DNA of 43,866 nt from a bacterium. Lineage in GTDB: Bacteria > Auribacterota > UBA3054. Below the pieces are notes generated by a model, which worked only from the letters and a program-made list of their open reading frames with translations, had not been told where the DNA came from and ran no database searches. The stretch's first letter is position 1, and each line of letters starts with the position of its first letter. Both the position numbers and the translations under genes were made by a program. Below, piece by piece: positions 28,315 to 36,417 of the stretch. The stretch spans positions 1 to 43,866 of the forward strand of contig JAGCGH010000095.1 of the NCBI GenBank assembly GCA_017649705.1. The letters are read 5' to 3'.

Positions 28315-30885
28315 ATGCGCAACATATTTCTTCTCATAGCCCTGGCCTTCTGCGTTTACTTCGGGTCGTCTCTGTGGACATTCACCGATCCCGCCTCCTT
28401 CAAGGTGGTGGCCAATTACATTCCGCTGGCCGTAATGCTTTTGACCTTGGTCATCGGTCTCATACACCTGCGCTTTGCCTTGACGCTGGCCGTGATATTC
28501 ATTTTCTTCTGCGGCAACCCCGCCATCTTCGACCAGATGCTCTACAGGGTCTGCTCCCTCTGCGGCTGGGAGACCTTCCTCTCCGACAGCGTCAGCGTCG
28601 GCCCCTCCATGAAATTCTTCCAGCTGGCGCCTATCTCCTACGAATGCATTATCCTTGCGCTTTTCGCCGCCTGGGCCCTGACCCGCTTCTTCGGCAATCC
28701 CGAATTGGACTTTGAAGTCAACCGCGCCAGGACCGCCAGGCAGATGCACTTCCCGATCTTCATCTTCGGGCTCACGGCTGTCATCGCCGGCCTTTACGCC
28801 ATTGTTTGCAGCGGCAACGTTTTCATGCCGGGCTTCTTCCCCAAGATCCAGCACGTCCTCTGCTCCTTCCCCTTCCCGTTCTTCCAGAAAACGGGCGCCC
28901 AGAACCTGGCCGCTCTCAGGAACGCGGCCATGGTCATCGAGCTCATCGCCCTTTACACCGTGGTGGTCAACGAGGTCTGGTCGGAGAAACACATCAAGTT
29001 TTACCTGGGGATCCTTCTGCTCCTGGCCGTTGGTTCGGTCTTCGTGGGCGTTTTCCAACGCGTGACGCTGACGGGCTTTTCCAACTACGTTTACCGCTAC
29101 ACCAGAGAAGTGCACGCCACCTTCAGCGACCCCAACTCCTGGAGCGTTTTCCTTCTCGCCATACTGCCCATCGGACTCGGACTGCTTTTCGCCGGCATAG
29201 TTCCCGCCTTCTGCGGCCTGGCCGTGATCGTTATCATCCTTTTAGGGCTCGCCCTTTCCGGTTCCAAGGTGATGCTTCTTTTCGCCGCCCTTGCCCTTTT
29301 GATCTTCTTTGTCGCTACCTTGGTGAAGACCTTCCGGGGCGGCAAGATCATTCCTCCGGTCTTCGTGGGGATCCTCATAGCGCTGGCCGTTACCTTCGCC
29401 GTGGGCTCCTATGTCAACGTTGACAAGGAAGAGCTCTTGTCCACCAAGAACAGCGCCAAGAGCGGCGCCTACACCGCCCAGAAAGACGTGGACAATCCCT
29501 CCGGAAAGCCCCTGAGCCTCTTCCACAACAGCCTGGCCACCTCCGTGGCCAACCAGCTGGATTCCTTCCGCGAGGCCCTTTCCAAGGACGATCCCGAGTT
29601 CGTCAAGATCAGCAAGACCCAGTCTTCCTTCGAGGCCGATCTCTACGCCCGCACGAACCACAAATCCGCCGACTGGCTGACCGTCTGGAATTTCCTGAGA
29701 CCCGCCAACGGCAATTGGGACCTTCTGGCCCTCGGCTGCGGCAACGGCGGCTTCAAGAAGGTCTACCGCCAGTATCAGCCGAAATATGTCAAGGAGAGCA
29801 GAGGCGGCGCCTCCAACTTCCTGCTGCAGGTCCTGGCTGAGCAGGGCGTCTTCGGATTCGCGGCCCTTCTCATCGTCACGGTCCTGACCATCTGCGTGGC
29901 CTTCGGCTGCGTGGAGCACACCGTCTCCCCCAGGACTTCCAGAGTTCTGGCCTGGATGTTCACGTTCCTGACCCTTGGCTGTTTCTTTGAAAACGCTTTC
30001 ACCCAGTATCAGATCGCGTCCCTCTACTGGTTCCTATGCGGCCTCATCATGGTCAACGCCGCCACCACCAACAGGGATTTCCAGCCCAGTTTCAAGGTCC
30101 TTTACGGCCTCATACTGCTTCTGCTCCTGGCCGGCGCCGTGGCGGTCTTCTGGCCGAAACTGATGGAAGAGCGCTTTGAGAAGAAGTCCTTCGACTCCGC
30201 CGTTTCCAGAATGGAATCCTCCCTGAGCGAATCGCTGACGGAAGAGCAGCTGGAGACGCTCTACGCCAAGGGCGAATACAACTTCCACTACAACCAGATG
30301 GGACGCTGGAGCGACAAGCAGTCCTATATGATCGTCCGTCCCGACAAAGGCAGATCCGTCATGAGACTGGACGTGGCCTGCGGCCAGCCCGACGTTTCCG
30401 CCGAGGCGCCTTTCGAAGTGGAAGTCCTGGCCGAGAACGAAACGGCCATGCGTTTCTCCTTCACCAATTCCTGCCTGAAGACTCTGGAGTTCAACCTCAA
30501 TTCTTCGCCGCAGCTCAGGGCCCTCTGCCAGGAAAGGGACTACATCGTCCTGTGCTTCAAGAACAGCCGCACCTTCGTGCCCGCCGAGCAATACCCCGCG
30601 CTTTCCAACATGACCTACAACGTGGGCTGCTTCGTCGGCAAGCTCCTCTGGATGGACAAGCAGACGCTGCCCTCCGAAGAGATGAAAGAGATCCCGGACG
30701 AAGAGGAGCCCCAGGAACCCGTCCAGGAAGTCAGGGAAACCGTTCCCCAGGAGGAAGTGAAGGAGGAGAAAACGAAGGAGATCGACGTTCCCAAGGAGAC
30801 CATCTTCGGCGACAAAGTCAACGAGGAACAGCTTGACGAAACGCTGAAAGAAATGAGCAACTTCGAGCTGGAACTGCCCCAGTGA
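28315..30885 (+). CDS. O-antigen ligase/polymerase-like membrane protein with long periplasmic tail
   Basis: This 856-residue protein has about 12-14 hydrophobic helices between residues 1 and 620, with the Wzy/WaaL-type segment HATFSDPNSWSVFLLAILP and a large periplasmic loop (about 370-500) that includes GNGGFKKVYRQY. Such proteins polymerise O-units or ligate them to lipid A-core at the periplasmic face. The C-terminal 230 residues are soluble: a beta-rich part (about 680-770), then a Glu/Pro/Lys-rich tail (PDEEEPQEPVQEV). This tail is not part of the usual ligase. The GT4 gene follows after 4 bases. Confidence 0.8.
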   Translation: MRNIFLLIALAFCVYFGSSLWTFTDPASFKVVANYIPLAVMLLTLVIGLIHLRFALTLAVIFIFFCGNPAIFDQMLYRVCSLCGWETFLSDSVSVGPSMKFFQLAPISYECIILALFAAWALTRFFGNPELDFEVNRARTARQMHFPIFIFGLTAVIAGLYAIVCSGNVFMPGFFPKIQHVLCSFPFPFFQKTGAQNLAALRNAAMVIELIALYTVVVNEVWSEKHIKFYLGILLLLAVGSVFVGVFQRVTLTGFSNYVYRYTREVHATFSDPNSWSVFLLAILPIGLGLLFAGIVPAFCGLAVIVIILLGLALSGSKVMLLFAALALLIFFVATLVKTFRGGKIIPPVFVGILIALAVTFAVGSYVNVDKEELLSTKNSAKSGAYTAQKDVDNPSGKPLSLFHNSLATSVANQLDSFREALSKDDPEFVKISKTQSSFEADLYARTNHKSADWLTVWNFLRPANGNWDLLALGCGNGGFKKVYRQYQPKYVKESRGGASNFLLQVLAEQGVFGFAALLIVTVLTICVAFGCVEHTVSPRTSRVLAWMFTFLTLGCFFENAFTQYQIASLYWFLCGLIMVNAATTNRDFQPSFKVLYGLILLLLLAGAVAVFWPKLMEERFEKKSFDSAVSRMESSLSESLTEEQLETLYAKGEYNFHYNQMGRWSDKQSYMIVRPDKGRSVMRLDVACGQPDVSAEAPFEVEVLAENETAMRFSFTNSCLKTLEFNLNSSPQLRALCQERDYIVLCFKNSRTFVPAEQYPALSNMTYNVGCFVGKLLWMDKQTLPSEEMKEIPDEEEPQEPVQEVRETVPQEEVKEEKTKEIDVPKETIFGDKVNEEQLDETLKEMSNFELELPQ

Positions 30886-30889
30886 CGCT

Positions 30890-32029
30890 ATGCGCGTTCT
30901 CCTTGACGCCTTTCCACTTCTGGCTCCGAAATCGGGCGTAGGCTACTACGCTCTGAATCTGGTCAAAGCCCTGGCGCAGGAATTTTCGGAAGACGAATAC
31001 GTTTATTTTTACGGACGCCGCTTTTCCAGGGAGATCCTGGAGGCGGCGCCTTCTTTTGACGCGGGGCTCAGGACTTTCCTGAAAAAAAGCTTCAAAAAGC
31101 CCTACCGCCTTACCCAGCCCGTGAAGGAGCTGTTTTTCCGTCTGGGCGCCCCTTTCTGCAAGGCTGACGTCTACCACGAGCTGAACTACGTTCCCCTGCC
31201 CTACAAAGGTCCCCAGGTGGCCACGGTCTTCGACATGTCGCTTAAAAGGTATCCCATGACCCATCCGGCGGACCGCCGGGCGTATTTCGAAAGCTATTTC
31301 CCCAAGCGCCTGAAGAACGCCGACCATTTCATCACCATCAGCGATTTTTCCAAAAGGGAGCTTTCGGAACTGTACGGCGTGCCGCTGGAAAAAATAACCA
31401 CCGTCTATCTGGGCGGCCTTTCCCAAGGAGACCCGTCCCCGGAAGAAGTCGCCGCCTTCAGGAAGGAAAAAAATCTTCCCGAACGCTATTTCCTCTACTG
31501 CGGCAATCTGGAACCCAGGAAAAACCTGCCGCTTCTCATCGCCGCCTACTCCCTGGCTTTGAAAAAAGAGCCCCTGCTTCCGCCTTTGGTCCTGGTGGGA
31601 TCCCCTTCCTGGCTCTCGGAAGATATCTTCTCCGCCATAAGGAAAGAATCGCTGGGGGAAAAAGTCCTGGTCACGGGATACGTTCCCTACGGCGATCTTC
31701 CCCTTTACTACGCCGGCGCCACGGCCTTTTTCTTCCCCTCCCTTTACGAAGGCTTCGGGCTCCCCGTCCTGGAAGCCATGGAAAAAGGGCTGCCGGTGGC
31801 GGCTTCGGATTGCTCCTCCATCCCGGAAGTGCTCGGCGACGCCGGGCTCCTCATTCCGCCCGAGGACGCCGGCGGCTGGGCGGAAGCTCTGCTGCGCCTG
31901 TCCGGGGATGAAATCTTGAGACGCGAACTTTCAAAAAAGAGCCTGGAGCGCGCCAAACTATTCTCCTGGCAAAGAGCCGCCCGCGAGACCCGCGCGGTCT
32001 ATGAGAAGACGCTGAGCCTTTACTTTTGA
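30890..32029 (+). CDS. Glycosyltransferase family 4
   Basis: This 379-residue GT-B retaining transferase has the family layout: N-terminal KSGVGYYALNLVKAL, a linker with YCGNLEPRKNLPLLIAAY, and the nucleotide-sugar E-x7-E motif in YEGFGLPVLEAMEKG. It most likely builds a surface glycan at the inner membrane. It follows the O-antigen ligase-like gene by 4 bases and has no separate ribosome site. The donor sugar cannot be read from the sequence. The closest general type is mannosyl- or rhamnosyltransferases of O-antigen clusters. Confidence 0.9.
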   Translation: MRVLLDAFPLLAPKSGVGYYALNLVKALAQEFSEDEYVYFYGRRFSREILEAAPSFDAGLRTFLKKSFKKPYRLTQPVKELFFRLGAPFCKADVYHELNYVPLPYKGPQVATVFDMSLKRYPMTHPADRRAYFESYFPKRLKNADHFITISDFSKRELSELYGVPLEKITTVYLGGLSQGDPSPEEVAAFRKEKNLPERYFLYCGNLEPRKNLPLLIAAYSLALKKEPLLPPLVLVGSPSWLSEDIFSAIRKESLGEKVLVTGYVPYGDLPLYYAGATAFFFPSLYEGFGLPVLEAMEKGLPVAASDCSSIPEVLGDAGLLIPPEDAGGWAEALLRLSGDEILRRELSKKSLERAKLFSWQRAARETRAVYEKTLSLYF

Positions 32030-32038
32030 CCGGCTTTC

Positions 32039-32047
32039 TGATATTAT
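32039..32047 (+). promoter_or_regulatory. Probable extended -10 promoter for ferredoxin and tRNA-Glu
   Basis: TGA followed by TATTAT (32042-32047), one mismatch from TATAAT. The start would be near 32054, about 35 bases before the ferredoxin ATG. A TACAAT at 32053-32058 is an alternative, but its nearest -35 (TTGACC at 32026) is 21 bp away. Confidence 0.45.
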
Positions 32048-32088
32048 CGTCTTACAATCTTCTTAAAACTTAACCAAGAGGAATCAAT

Positions 32089-32259
32089 ATGGCTTACAAA
32101 ATTAGTGATGAATGTCTCAGCTGCGGCGCCTGCGCCGGAGAATGCCCCCAGGGCGCCATTTCTGAAGGCAGCGCTCATTTCCAGATCGATCCGGAGAAAT
32201 GCGTTTCCTGCGGCCTCTGCGCCAGTGTCTGCCCCGCCGGAGCCATAAGCGAGGAATAA
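32089..32259 (+). CDS. 2[4Fe-4S] ferredoxin, clostridial type
   Basis: This 56-residue protein holds two complete cluster motifs: Cys9, 12, 15, 19 and Cys38, 41, 44, 48, each ending in Cys-Pro and separated by 18 residues. It is a low-potential electron carrier for enzymes such as pyruvate:ferredoxin oxidoreductase and the hydrogenase at 88-1842. A GAGG ribosome site lies 7 bases before the ATG. Its stop is only 8 bases before tRNA-Glu, with no terminator between them, so both should be on one transcript. Confidence 0.95.
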   Translation: MAYKISDECLSCGACAGECPQGAISEGSAHFQIDPEKCVSCGLCASVCPAGAISEE

Positions 32260-32267
32260 AAAGATCC

Positions 32268-32343
32268 GCTCCTTTCGTCTAGTGGCCTAGGACATGTGGT
32301 TCTCATCCACAAAACAGGAGTTCGATTCTCCTATGGAGCGCCA
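32268..32343 (+). tRNA. tRNA-Glu, anticodon CTC, CCA encoded
   Basis: The 76-base cloverleaf aligns along its whole length with bacterial tRNA-Glu. The acceptor begins GCTCCTT; the D-arm is GTCTAGTGGCCTAGGAC; the anticodon stem TGTGG/CCACA encloses loop TTCTCAT, giving anticodon CTC, which reads GAG; the T-arm is AGGAG/CTCCT around TTCGATT. The discriminator is G and CCA is encoded at 32341-32343. One oddity is a U-U mismatch at acceptor positions 6:67. The gene starts 8 bases after the ferredoxin stop. Confidence 0.93.
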
Positions 32344-32350
32344 AAATTCA

Positions 32351-32381
32351 AAAGACATCCCTTGCGGGGTGTCTTTTTTTT
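32351..32381 (+). terminator. Intrinsic terminator after tRNA-Glu
   Basis: An 8-bp stem (32354-32361 with 32366-32373, one G-T pair) around a TTGC loop is flanked by AAA and followed by eight T. It ends the ferredoxin/tRNA-Glu unit. Confidence 0.9.
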
Positions 32382-32451
32382 CGCCTCCCATCCTTTCCGA
32401 AGGGATCTTTTCCGCCCGTTTCGGAACCTCCTCCCAAAAATAAAATCAAAA

Positions 32452-32460
32452 TGGTATAAT
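32452..32460 (+). promoter_or_regulatory. Extended -10 promoter for the zinc-ribbon/DedA/OmpA operon
   Basis: TGG followed by a perfect TATAAT (32455-32460). The predicted start is near 32467, about 20 bases before the ATG at 32487. Confidence 0.65.
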
Positions 32461-32486
32461 TATTTTAATCTTAAATCGTGGATAAC

Positions 32487-32870
32487 ATGAAAACAGAAAA
32501 TTATACCGACGCTCACAAAATTGAGCTCAACTGCGTGGGCTGCGGCCACAGCGTGGAATTCTCGCTGATCGACCTCAACCCGGAAACCAAACTTGTCTGC
32601 AAGGAATGCGGCAAGACCTACGCCTTCACGCCGGAACTGGCCGATCAGATCAAACGGTTCAGCGACCTTCTGTCCACCGTCTACGCCTGCCGCGACCTTC
32701 TGGGCCAGGCATCCATCGGAGTCAAAGTGAAGGATGAGGAGATCAAAATCCCCTACCAGCTGCTTCTGACCAGACTTAATTCGCTCTTAAGCCTCAAGGT
32801 CAACGACCAGGAGATGACCTTCCGTTTCCGGGTCGACCCCACGGCGATCTTCGACAAGAAAACGGAATGA
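32487..32870 (+). CDS. Small zinc-ribbon protein of unknown function
   Basis: This 127-residue protein begins with a zinc-ribbon: Cys16-x-x-Cys19 and Cys38-x-x-Cys41 with glycines after each pair (CVGCG, CKECG). The C-terminal 80 residues are a mixture of helix and strand with no motif I know. There is no signal peptide, so it is cytoplasmic. A GTG at 32478 would add three residues; I chose the ATG. It overlaps the DedA-like gene by ATGA, so the two are translated together. Function cannot be assigned; a zinc-dependent adaptor or regulator is possible. Confidence 0.75.
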   Translation: MKTENYTDAHKIELNCVGCGHSVEFSLIDLNPETKLVCKECGKTYAFTPELADQIKRFSDLLSTVYACRDLLGQASIGVKVKDEEIKIPYQLLLTRLNSLLSLKVNDQEMTFRFRVDPTAIFDKKTE

Positions 32871-33520
32871 AATTCTTTCGTCGCCTCTATGACCTGGTCA
32901 TGCGCTGTGCTCCCTCACCGTACGCGCTGGCGGCCTTAAGCGTTCTTTCTTTTGCCGAATCTTCGTTCTTTCCCATACCGCCCGATCCTCTACTGATAGC
33001 GATGTCGCTGGCGAGGCCCAAGCGCGCCCTCTGGTACGCCGCCTGGTGTTCCGTCGCCTCGGTGCTCGGAGGGGTCTTGGGGTACGTGATAGGAGCCTTC
33101 CTCTGGAGCGCCACCAAGGACTTTTTCTTTGCCTACGTTCCGGGGTTCACTCCCGAGGGATTCCAACACGTGGAGGCCCTCTACGGAAAATACGGCTTCT
33201 GGTGCGTCTTCACCGCAGGCTTCACTCCCATACCCTACAAGATCTTCACCATCGCCTCCGGCGTCTTCAGCATGGCCTTCGCGCCTTTCATCATCGCTTC
33301 AGCCGTGAGCCGTTCCGCCAGGTTTTTCCTGGTGGCGGGGCTCATCAGGATCTTCGGCGAAAAGATCAAAAATTTCATAGACAAGTATTTCAACATCCTA
33401 ACCATAGCGTTCCTTGTCCTGCTGATAGGATTTTTCGCGCTCTTCGGATTACTGAAAAATCCGGATAGTTCGGAAGAAAAGGAATCGCCAAAGCAAAGCA
33501 TAAGCGAGGTCTCGGAATGA
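32867..33520 (+). CDS. DedA/YqaA-family inner membrane protein
   Basis: This 217-residue protein has a VTT (SNARE-associated) domain. The motif ESSFFPIPPDPLLIAMSLARP early in the chain and GVLGYVIGAFLW after it are typical of YqaA-type members, followed by a reentrant-like FTAGFTPIPYKIFTIASG segment (cited in part) and a final membrane helix near 175-200. DedA-family proteins act as lipid flippases or scramblases, for instance recycling undecaprenyl phosphate, though YqaA substrates are unknown. It overlaps both neighbours by ATGA, so it belongs to a tight four-gene operon with two lipoproteins. Confidence 0.88.
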   Translation: MKFFRRLYDLVMRCAPSPYALAALSVLSFAESSFFPIPPDPLLIAMSLARPKRALWYAAWCSVASVLGGVLGYVIGAFLWSATKDFFFAYVPGFTPEGFQHVEALYGKYGFWCVFTAGFTPIPYKIFTIASGVFSMAFAPFIIASAVSRSARFFLVAGLIRIFGEKIKNFIDKYFNILTIAFLVLLIGFFALFGLLKNPDSSEEKESPKQSISEVSE

Positions 33521-34557
33521 AAAGAACTCCCCTGCTCTCAGCACTCATACTTTTAGCGTTGTGCCTTAGCGGCTGCTCCGCCATGCAGCGGGGCGGCTTG
33601 ATAGGCGGATTAATCGGCGCCGGAGCCGGCGCCGGCATCGGCGCCGCCGGCGGCGGCGTCGGCGTGGCCATCGGCGCAGGCGCGGGCGCCGGAGCCGGTC
33701 TTCTGACCGGAGCCATTGCCGGCGAAGCCTACGAGATCCACAGGGCCCGCATGCTGGAAGATTACGCCGACGTCGACCGCTACAGCGGCGAAGCCAAGGT
33801 CTCCAGCAAAGTCGTGGCGAAATATGAAAAGCAGCTGGCCCGCATGGAAGCAAGGACCAAGATGATGGCCGCCCGCTACGAGGAGATCGTGGCGAAGAGC
33901 TACGTTTTGGCCAACTCCATCCAGGCCGACGGACGCTACGTCCAGGTCGAGACCACCAAGGAAGGCGCCACCCAGATCACCATGCTCTCGGAAGTCCTTT
34001 TCGACGAAGGCCGCGCCCAACTGAGGGAAGCTGTTTATCCCGTGCTTGAGGAAGTCGGCCGCGTGGTGAACACCGAGTATCCCGGCTATCTCGTGGCCAT
34101 CGAAGGCCACACGGACAACAACGAGCTGGCCGAAGGCTCCAACTTCCTGTCCAACTGGGAGCTCTCCGCCGCCCGCAGCCTTGCGGTCCTGCACTTCCTG
34201 GAGAAGGAAGGCGGCGTGGATCCCAAGCGCATGGCCATTTCCGGCTATTCCGCCAACCGCCCCGTGGCCAGCAACGCCACCTCGGACGGCCAGAGGCTCA
34301 ACCGCCGCGTGGTCATTACGCTCATTCCGACGGATCTGCCGGCGCTGCCCCAGGACACCTCTCTTGATTCCACGGCCAACAGCATCATGAACGACGTATT
34401 GCCTCCCCCGCAGTCCGGCAGCGTCCCGATCCCGCAGTACGAACCCGGCGGCAGCACGGGCCTCAACGTGGCCCCCGCTCAGAATCTCCCGGGCGCCTCT
34501 CCCCAGAGCGAGTCTGAAATGCTTCAGAATCTTCCCGCCTTCCCCACCATCGACTAA
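33517..34557 (+). CDS. OmpA-type peptidoglycan-binding lipoprotein with glycine-zipper segment
   Basis: This 346-residue lipoprotein has a lipobox LSGC with Cys20. Residues 27-72 are a strongly Gly/Ala-rich glycine zipper that could insert in a membrane. A helical charged linker (about 75-140) follows, and then an OmpA C-terminal domain with GHTDN (Asp200) and NWELSAARS (Arg220), the pair that contacts diaminopimelate in known structures. The last 65 residues are Pro/Ser-rich and unstructured. It should tether the outer membrane to peptidoglycan. It overlaps the DedA-like gene by ATGA and is followed 8 bases later by another lipoprotein. Confidence 0.9.
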   Translation: MKRTPLLSALILLALCLSGCSAMQRGGLIGGLIGAGAGAGIGAAGGGVGVAIGAGAGAGAGLLTGAIAGEAYEIHRARMLEDYADVDRYSGEAKVSSKVVAKYEKQLARMEARTKMMAARYEEIVAKSYVLANSIQADGRYVQVETTKEGATQITMLSEVLFDEGRAQLREAVYPVLEEVGRVVNTEYPGYLVAIEGHTDNNELAEGSNFLSNWELSAARSLAVLHFLEKEGGVDPKRMAISGYSANRPVASNATSDGQRLNRRVVITLIPTDLPALPQDTSLDSTANSIMNDVLPPPQSGSVPIPQYEPGGSTGLNVAPAQNLPGASPQSESEMLQNLPAFPTID

Positions 34558-34565
34558 AGGAGAAC

Positions 34566-35240
34566 ATGAATATGCGTAAATTTGCCTTTGAATCTCTTCT
34601 TTTAAGCGGCTTGACCTTCCTGCTCTTCGGCTGCGCAACCAGCGAAGTCACCTATCCCCAGCCGCTGGCTCTCAACAACGGCTCCTTTGAGAACAAGACC
34701 ATGTGCGTCATGGCCTACGGCGACCCCACTGACAATTACGACACCCTTTCGGAAACTTACCACCGCTGGTGGCTCCCCCGCTTCATTTACGGCAGCGGCG
34801 AAGTGACGGTCCTCGACCACCCCTACGTCAACGACGACGGCCAGGTCTTCCAGGACAACACCAACGAGGCTTTCGCGGAAGCCCTCTTCAACCGCCTCAG
34901 AGGATACAGCATCTTCAAGCGCGTGGTGATGGTGAAAGACAGGTCCGAAGCTGACGAGTTCAAGTACGATTACCTGCTTGTCTTCCACATCAACGAATGC
35001 TACGCCAAAGGTCTTGGCGCCAACGCGAATTTCGTCGAATGGTCCACCATCGAGGGCAACGTCGACGTTTCCGTCTTCGTCTATGACCTGAAGGCCAACC
35101 AAAGGATCAGCGAGCAGAACATCAGATCCACCGCCACCTCCACCTACGCCTGGGCAACCCCCGACGTCAGGGAATACCTGAGAAGAAAGCTTCTGAAGGG
35201 CACCACCTTCCACAACGCCATCTCTCAGATCACCTTCTGA
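34566..35240 (+). CDS. Lipoprotein of unknown function
   Basis: This 224-residue protein has a lipoprotein signal with lipobox LFGC at Cys23. After that I recognise no motif. The mature part has a TMCVMAYGDPTDNYDT stretch, a WWLPRFIYG segment and a C-terminal TYAWATPDVREYLRRKL helix, which suggest an alpha/beta soluble domain on the outer membrane. An AGGAG ribosome site lies 3 bases before the ATG at 34566 and 9 before an in-frame ATG at 34572; the second spacing is better, so the true start may be two codons later. It ends the operon, with a terminator 21 bases after the stop. Confidence 0.78.
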   Translation: MNMRKFAFESLLLSGLTFLLFGCATSEVTYPQPLALNNGSFENKTMCVMAYGDPTDNYDTLSETYHRWWLPRFIYGSGEVTVLDHPYVNDDGQVFQDNTNEAFAEALFNRLRGYSIFKRVVMVKDRSEADEFKYDYLLVFHINECYAKGLGANANFVEWSTIEGNVDVSVFVYDLKANQRISEQNIRSTATSTYAWATPDVREYLRRKLLKGTTFHNAISQITF

Positions 35241-35261
35241 AAAAGCTCTTCTGACAACCTG

Positions 35262-35289
35262 AAAAAAAGCCCCTTCCAGGGGCTTTTTT
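35262..35289 (+). terminator. Intrinsic terminator abutting the next gene
   Basis: A 5-bp GC stem (35269-35273 with 35279-35283) around TTCCA, extended by A-T pairs, is followed by six T. The next start codon lies at 35294, only four bases past the T run. Confidence 0.85.
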
Positions 35290-35293
35290 CTAT

Positions 35294-36391
35294 ATGCGCG
35301 TCGTCCACATCGGAAAATATTACTGGCCCTATCAGCGGGGCATCGAGACTTACCTGAAAACTCTTGCGGAAGGTCTCAATTCCCGCTGCGAACTGACCGT
35401 CATCGTCAGCAACGAAGACCGCACTACTGTGGAGGAAACTGTAAACGGCGTCCGGGTCATCCGTCTGAAAAGGGCTTTCAAACTGGCCGGCACCGATTTT
35501 CTCTTTTCCCTTCCCGCCAAGCTGAAGGAGCTGAAGCCCGACATAGTCCACGTGCATCTCCCCAACCCCTGGGCTGAGACCGCCTGGAAGCTTGCCGGCC
35601 GCCCGGGCCGGCTTTTCGTCTCCTTCCACAGCGACATCATCAGGCAGAAGTTCCTGCTGAAATTTTACGCTCCTTTCCACCGCGCCTTTTTGAGGCAGGC
35701 GGAAAAAATTATCGTGGCCACCCCCAACCATATCAAATACTCCCCCTTCCTCTCCCAGCTTCCTCCCGAAAAACTTTCAGTGGTGCACTACGGCCTGAAG
35801 GCGGAGGAATACCTTCGCCCCTCCGAGGACATTATAGGGGCGTTAAAGGACAAATACTCGCCCTATGTCCTTTCCGTGGGGCAGCTGGTGTATTACAAAG
35901 GCTTCGAGGTCTTGATCGCGGCGCTTGGGGAAACGCGGGACCTTTCCCTTTTGATCGTCGGAACGGGGCCTTTGATGGAGAAGCTTAAAAAGCAGGCAAG
36001 GGAGCTCGGCCTTCAGGACCGCGTGGCGTTTCTGGGCCACATACCCCAGGAAGAGCTGCTGGCCGCCTATTACGGCTGCGAATTTTTCGTTCTTCCCTCC
36101 ACTTTTCGCAGCGAAGCTTTCGGCCTGGTGCAGCTGGAGGCGTTCCTTGCTGAGAAGGCGGTCGTCAGCACCGATCTTCCCTCCGGCGTCCCCTACGTCA
36201 ACCAGGACGGAGTGACAGGCATAGTTGTGCCACCCGGCGACGCCAAGGCCCTTTCCGCGGCCATGAGGACCCTTGAAGACGATCCCGAGGCGATGTCTCG
36301 GATGGGGAAAGCCGCCCGCCAAAGGGCGCTGAGAGATTTCAGTTCCGAAACTATGGTGGAAGAGACCTTCCGGCTTTACCAGGAAAAATAA
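35294..36391 (+). CDS. Glycosyltransferase family 4
   Basis: This 365-residue GT-B protein opens with the GT4 pattern MRVVHIGKYYWPYQRGIETY and carries the donor-site motif RSEAFGLVQLEAF, with Glu residues seven apart, followed by TDLPSGVPYVNQDGVTG. A VHVHLPNPWAE segment is seen in mannosyl- and glucosyltransferases of exopolysaccharide clusters. No ribosome site exists: the ATG follows a terminator hairpin by four bases and I see no promoter hexamers suitably placed. How it is expressed is unclear; readthrough of the terminator is one option. It converges with rnhA on a shared terminator. Confidence 0.9.
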   Translation: MRVVHIGKYYWPYQRGIETYLKTLAEGLNSRCELTVIVSNEDRTTVEETVNGVRVIRLKRAFKLAGTDFLFSLPAKLKELKPDIVHVHLPNPWAETAWKLAGRPGRLFVSFHSDIIRQKFLLKFYAPFHRAFLRQAEKIIVATPNHIKYSPFLSQLPPEKLSVVHYGLKAEEYLRPSEDIIGALKDKYSPYVLSVGQLVYYKGFEVLIAALGETRDLSLLIVGTGPLMEKLKKQARELGLQDRVAFLGHIPQEELLAAYYGCEFFVLPSTFRSEAFGLVQLEAFLAEKAVVSTDLPSGVPYVNQDGVTGIVVPPGDAKALSAAMRTLEDDPEAMSRMGKAARQRALRDFSSETMVEETFRLYQEK

Positions 36392-36417
36392 AAAAAGGCG
36401 GCTTTGCCGCCTTTTTT
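36391..36417. terminator. Bidirectional intrinsic terminator between GT4 and rnhA
   Basis: A 6-bp stem (36397-36402 with 36406-36411) around TTT, flanked by six A and six T, works in both directions. It overlaps the last stop base of the GT4 gene and the first two of the rnhA stop. Confidence 0.9.
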
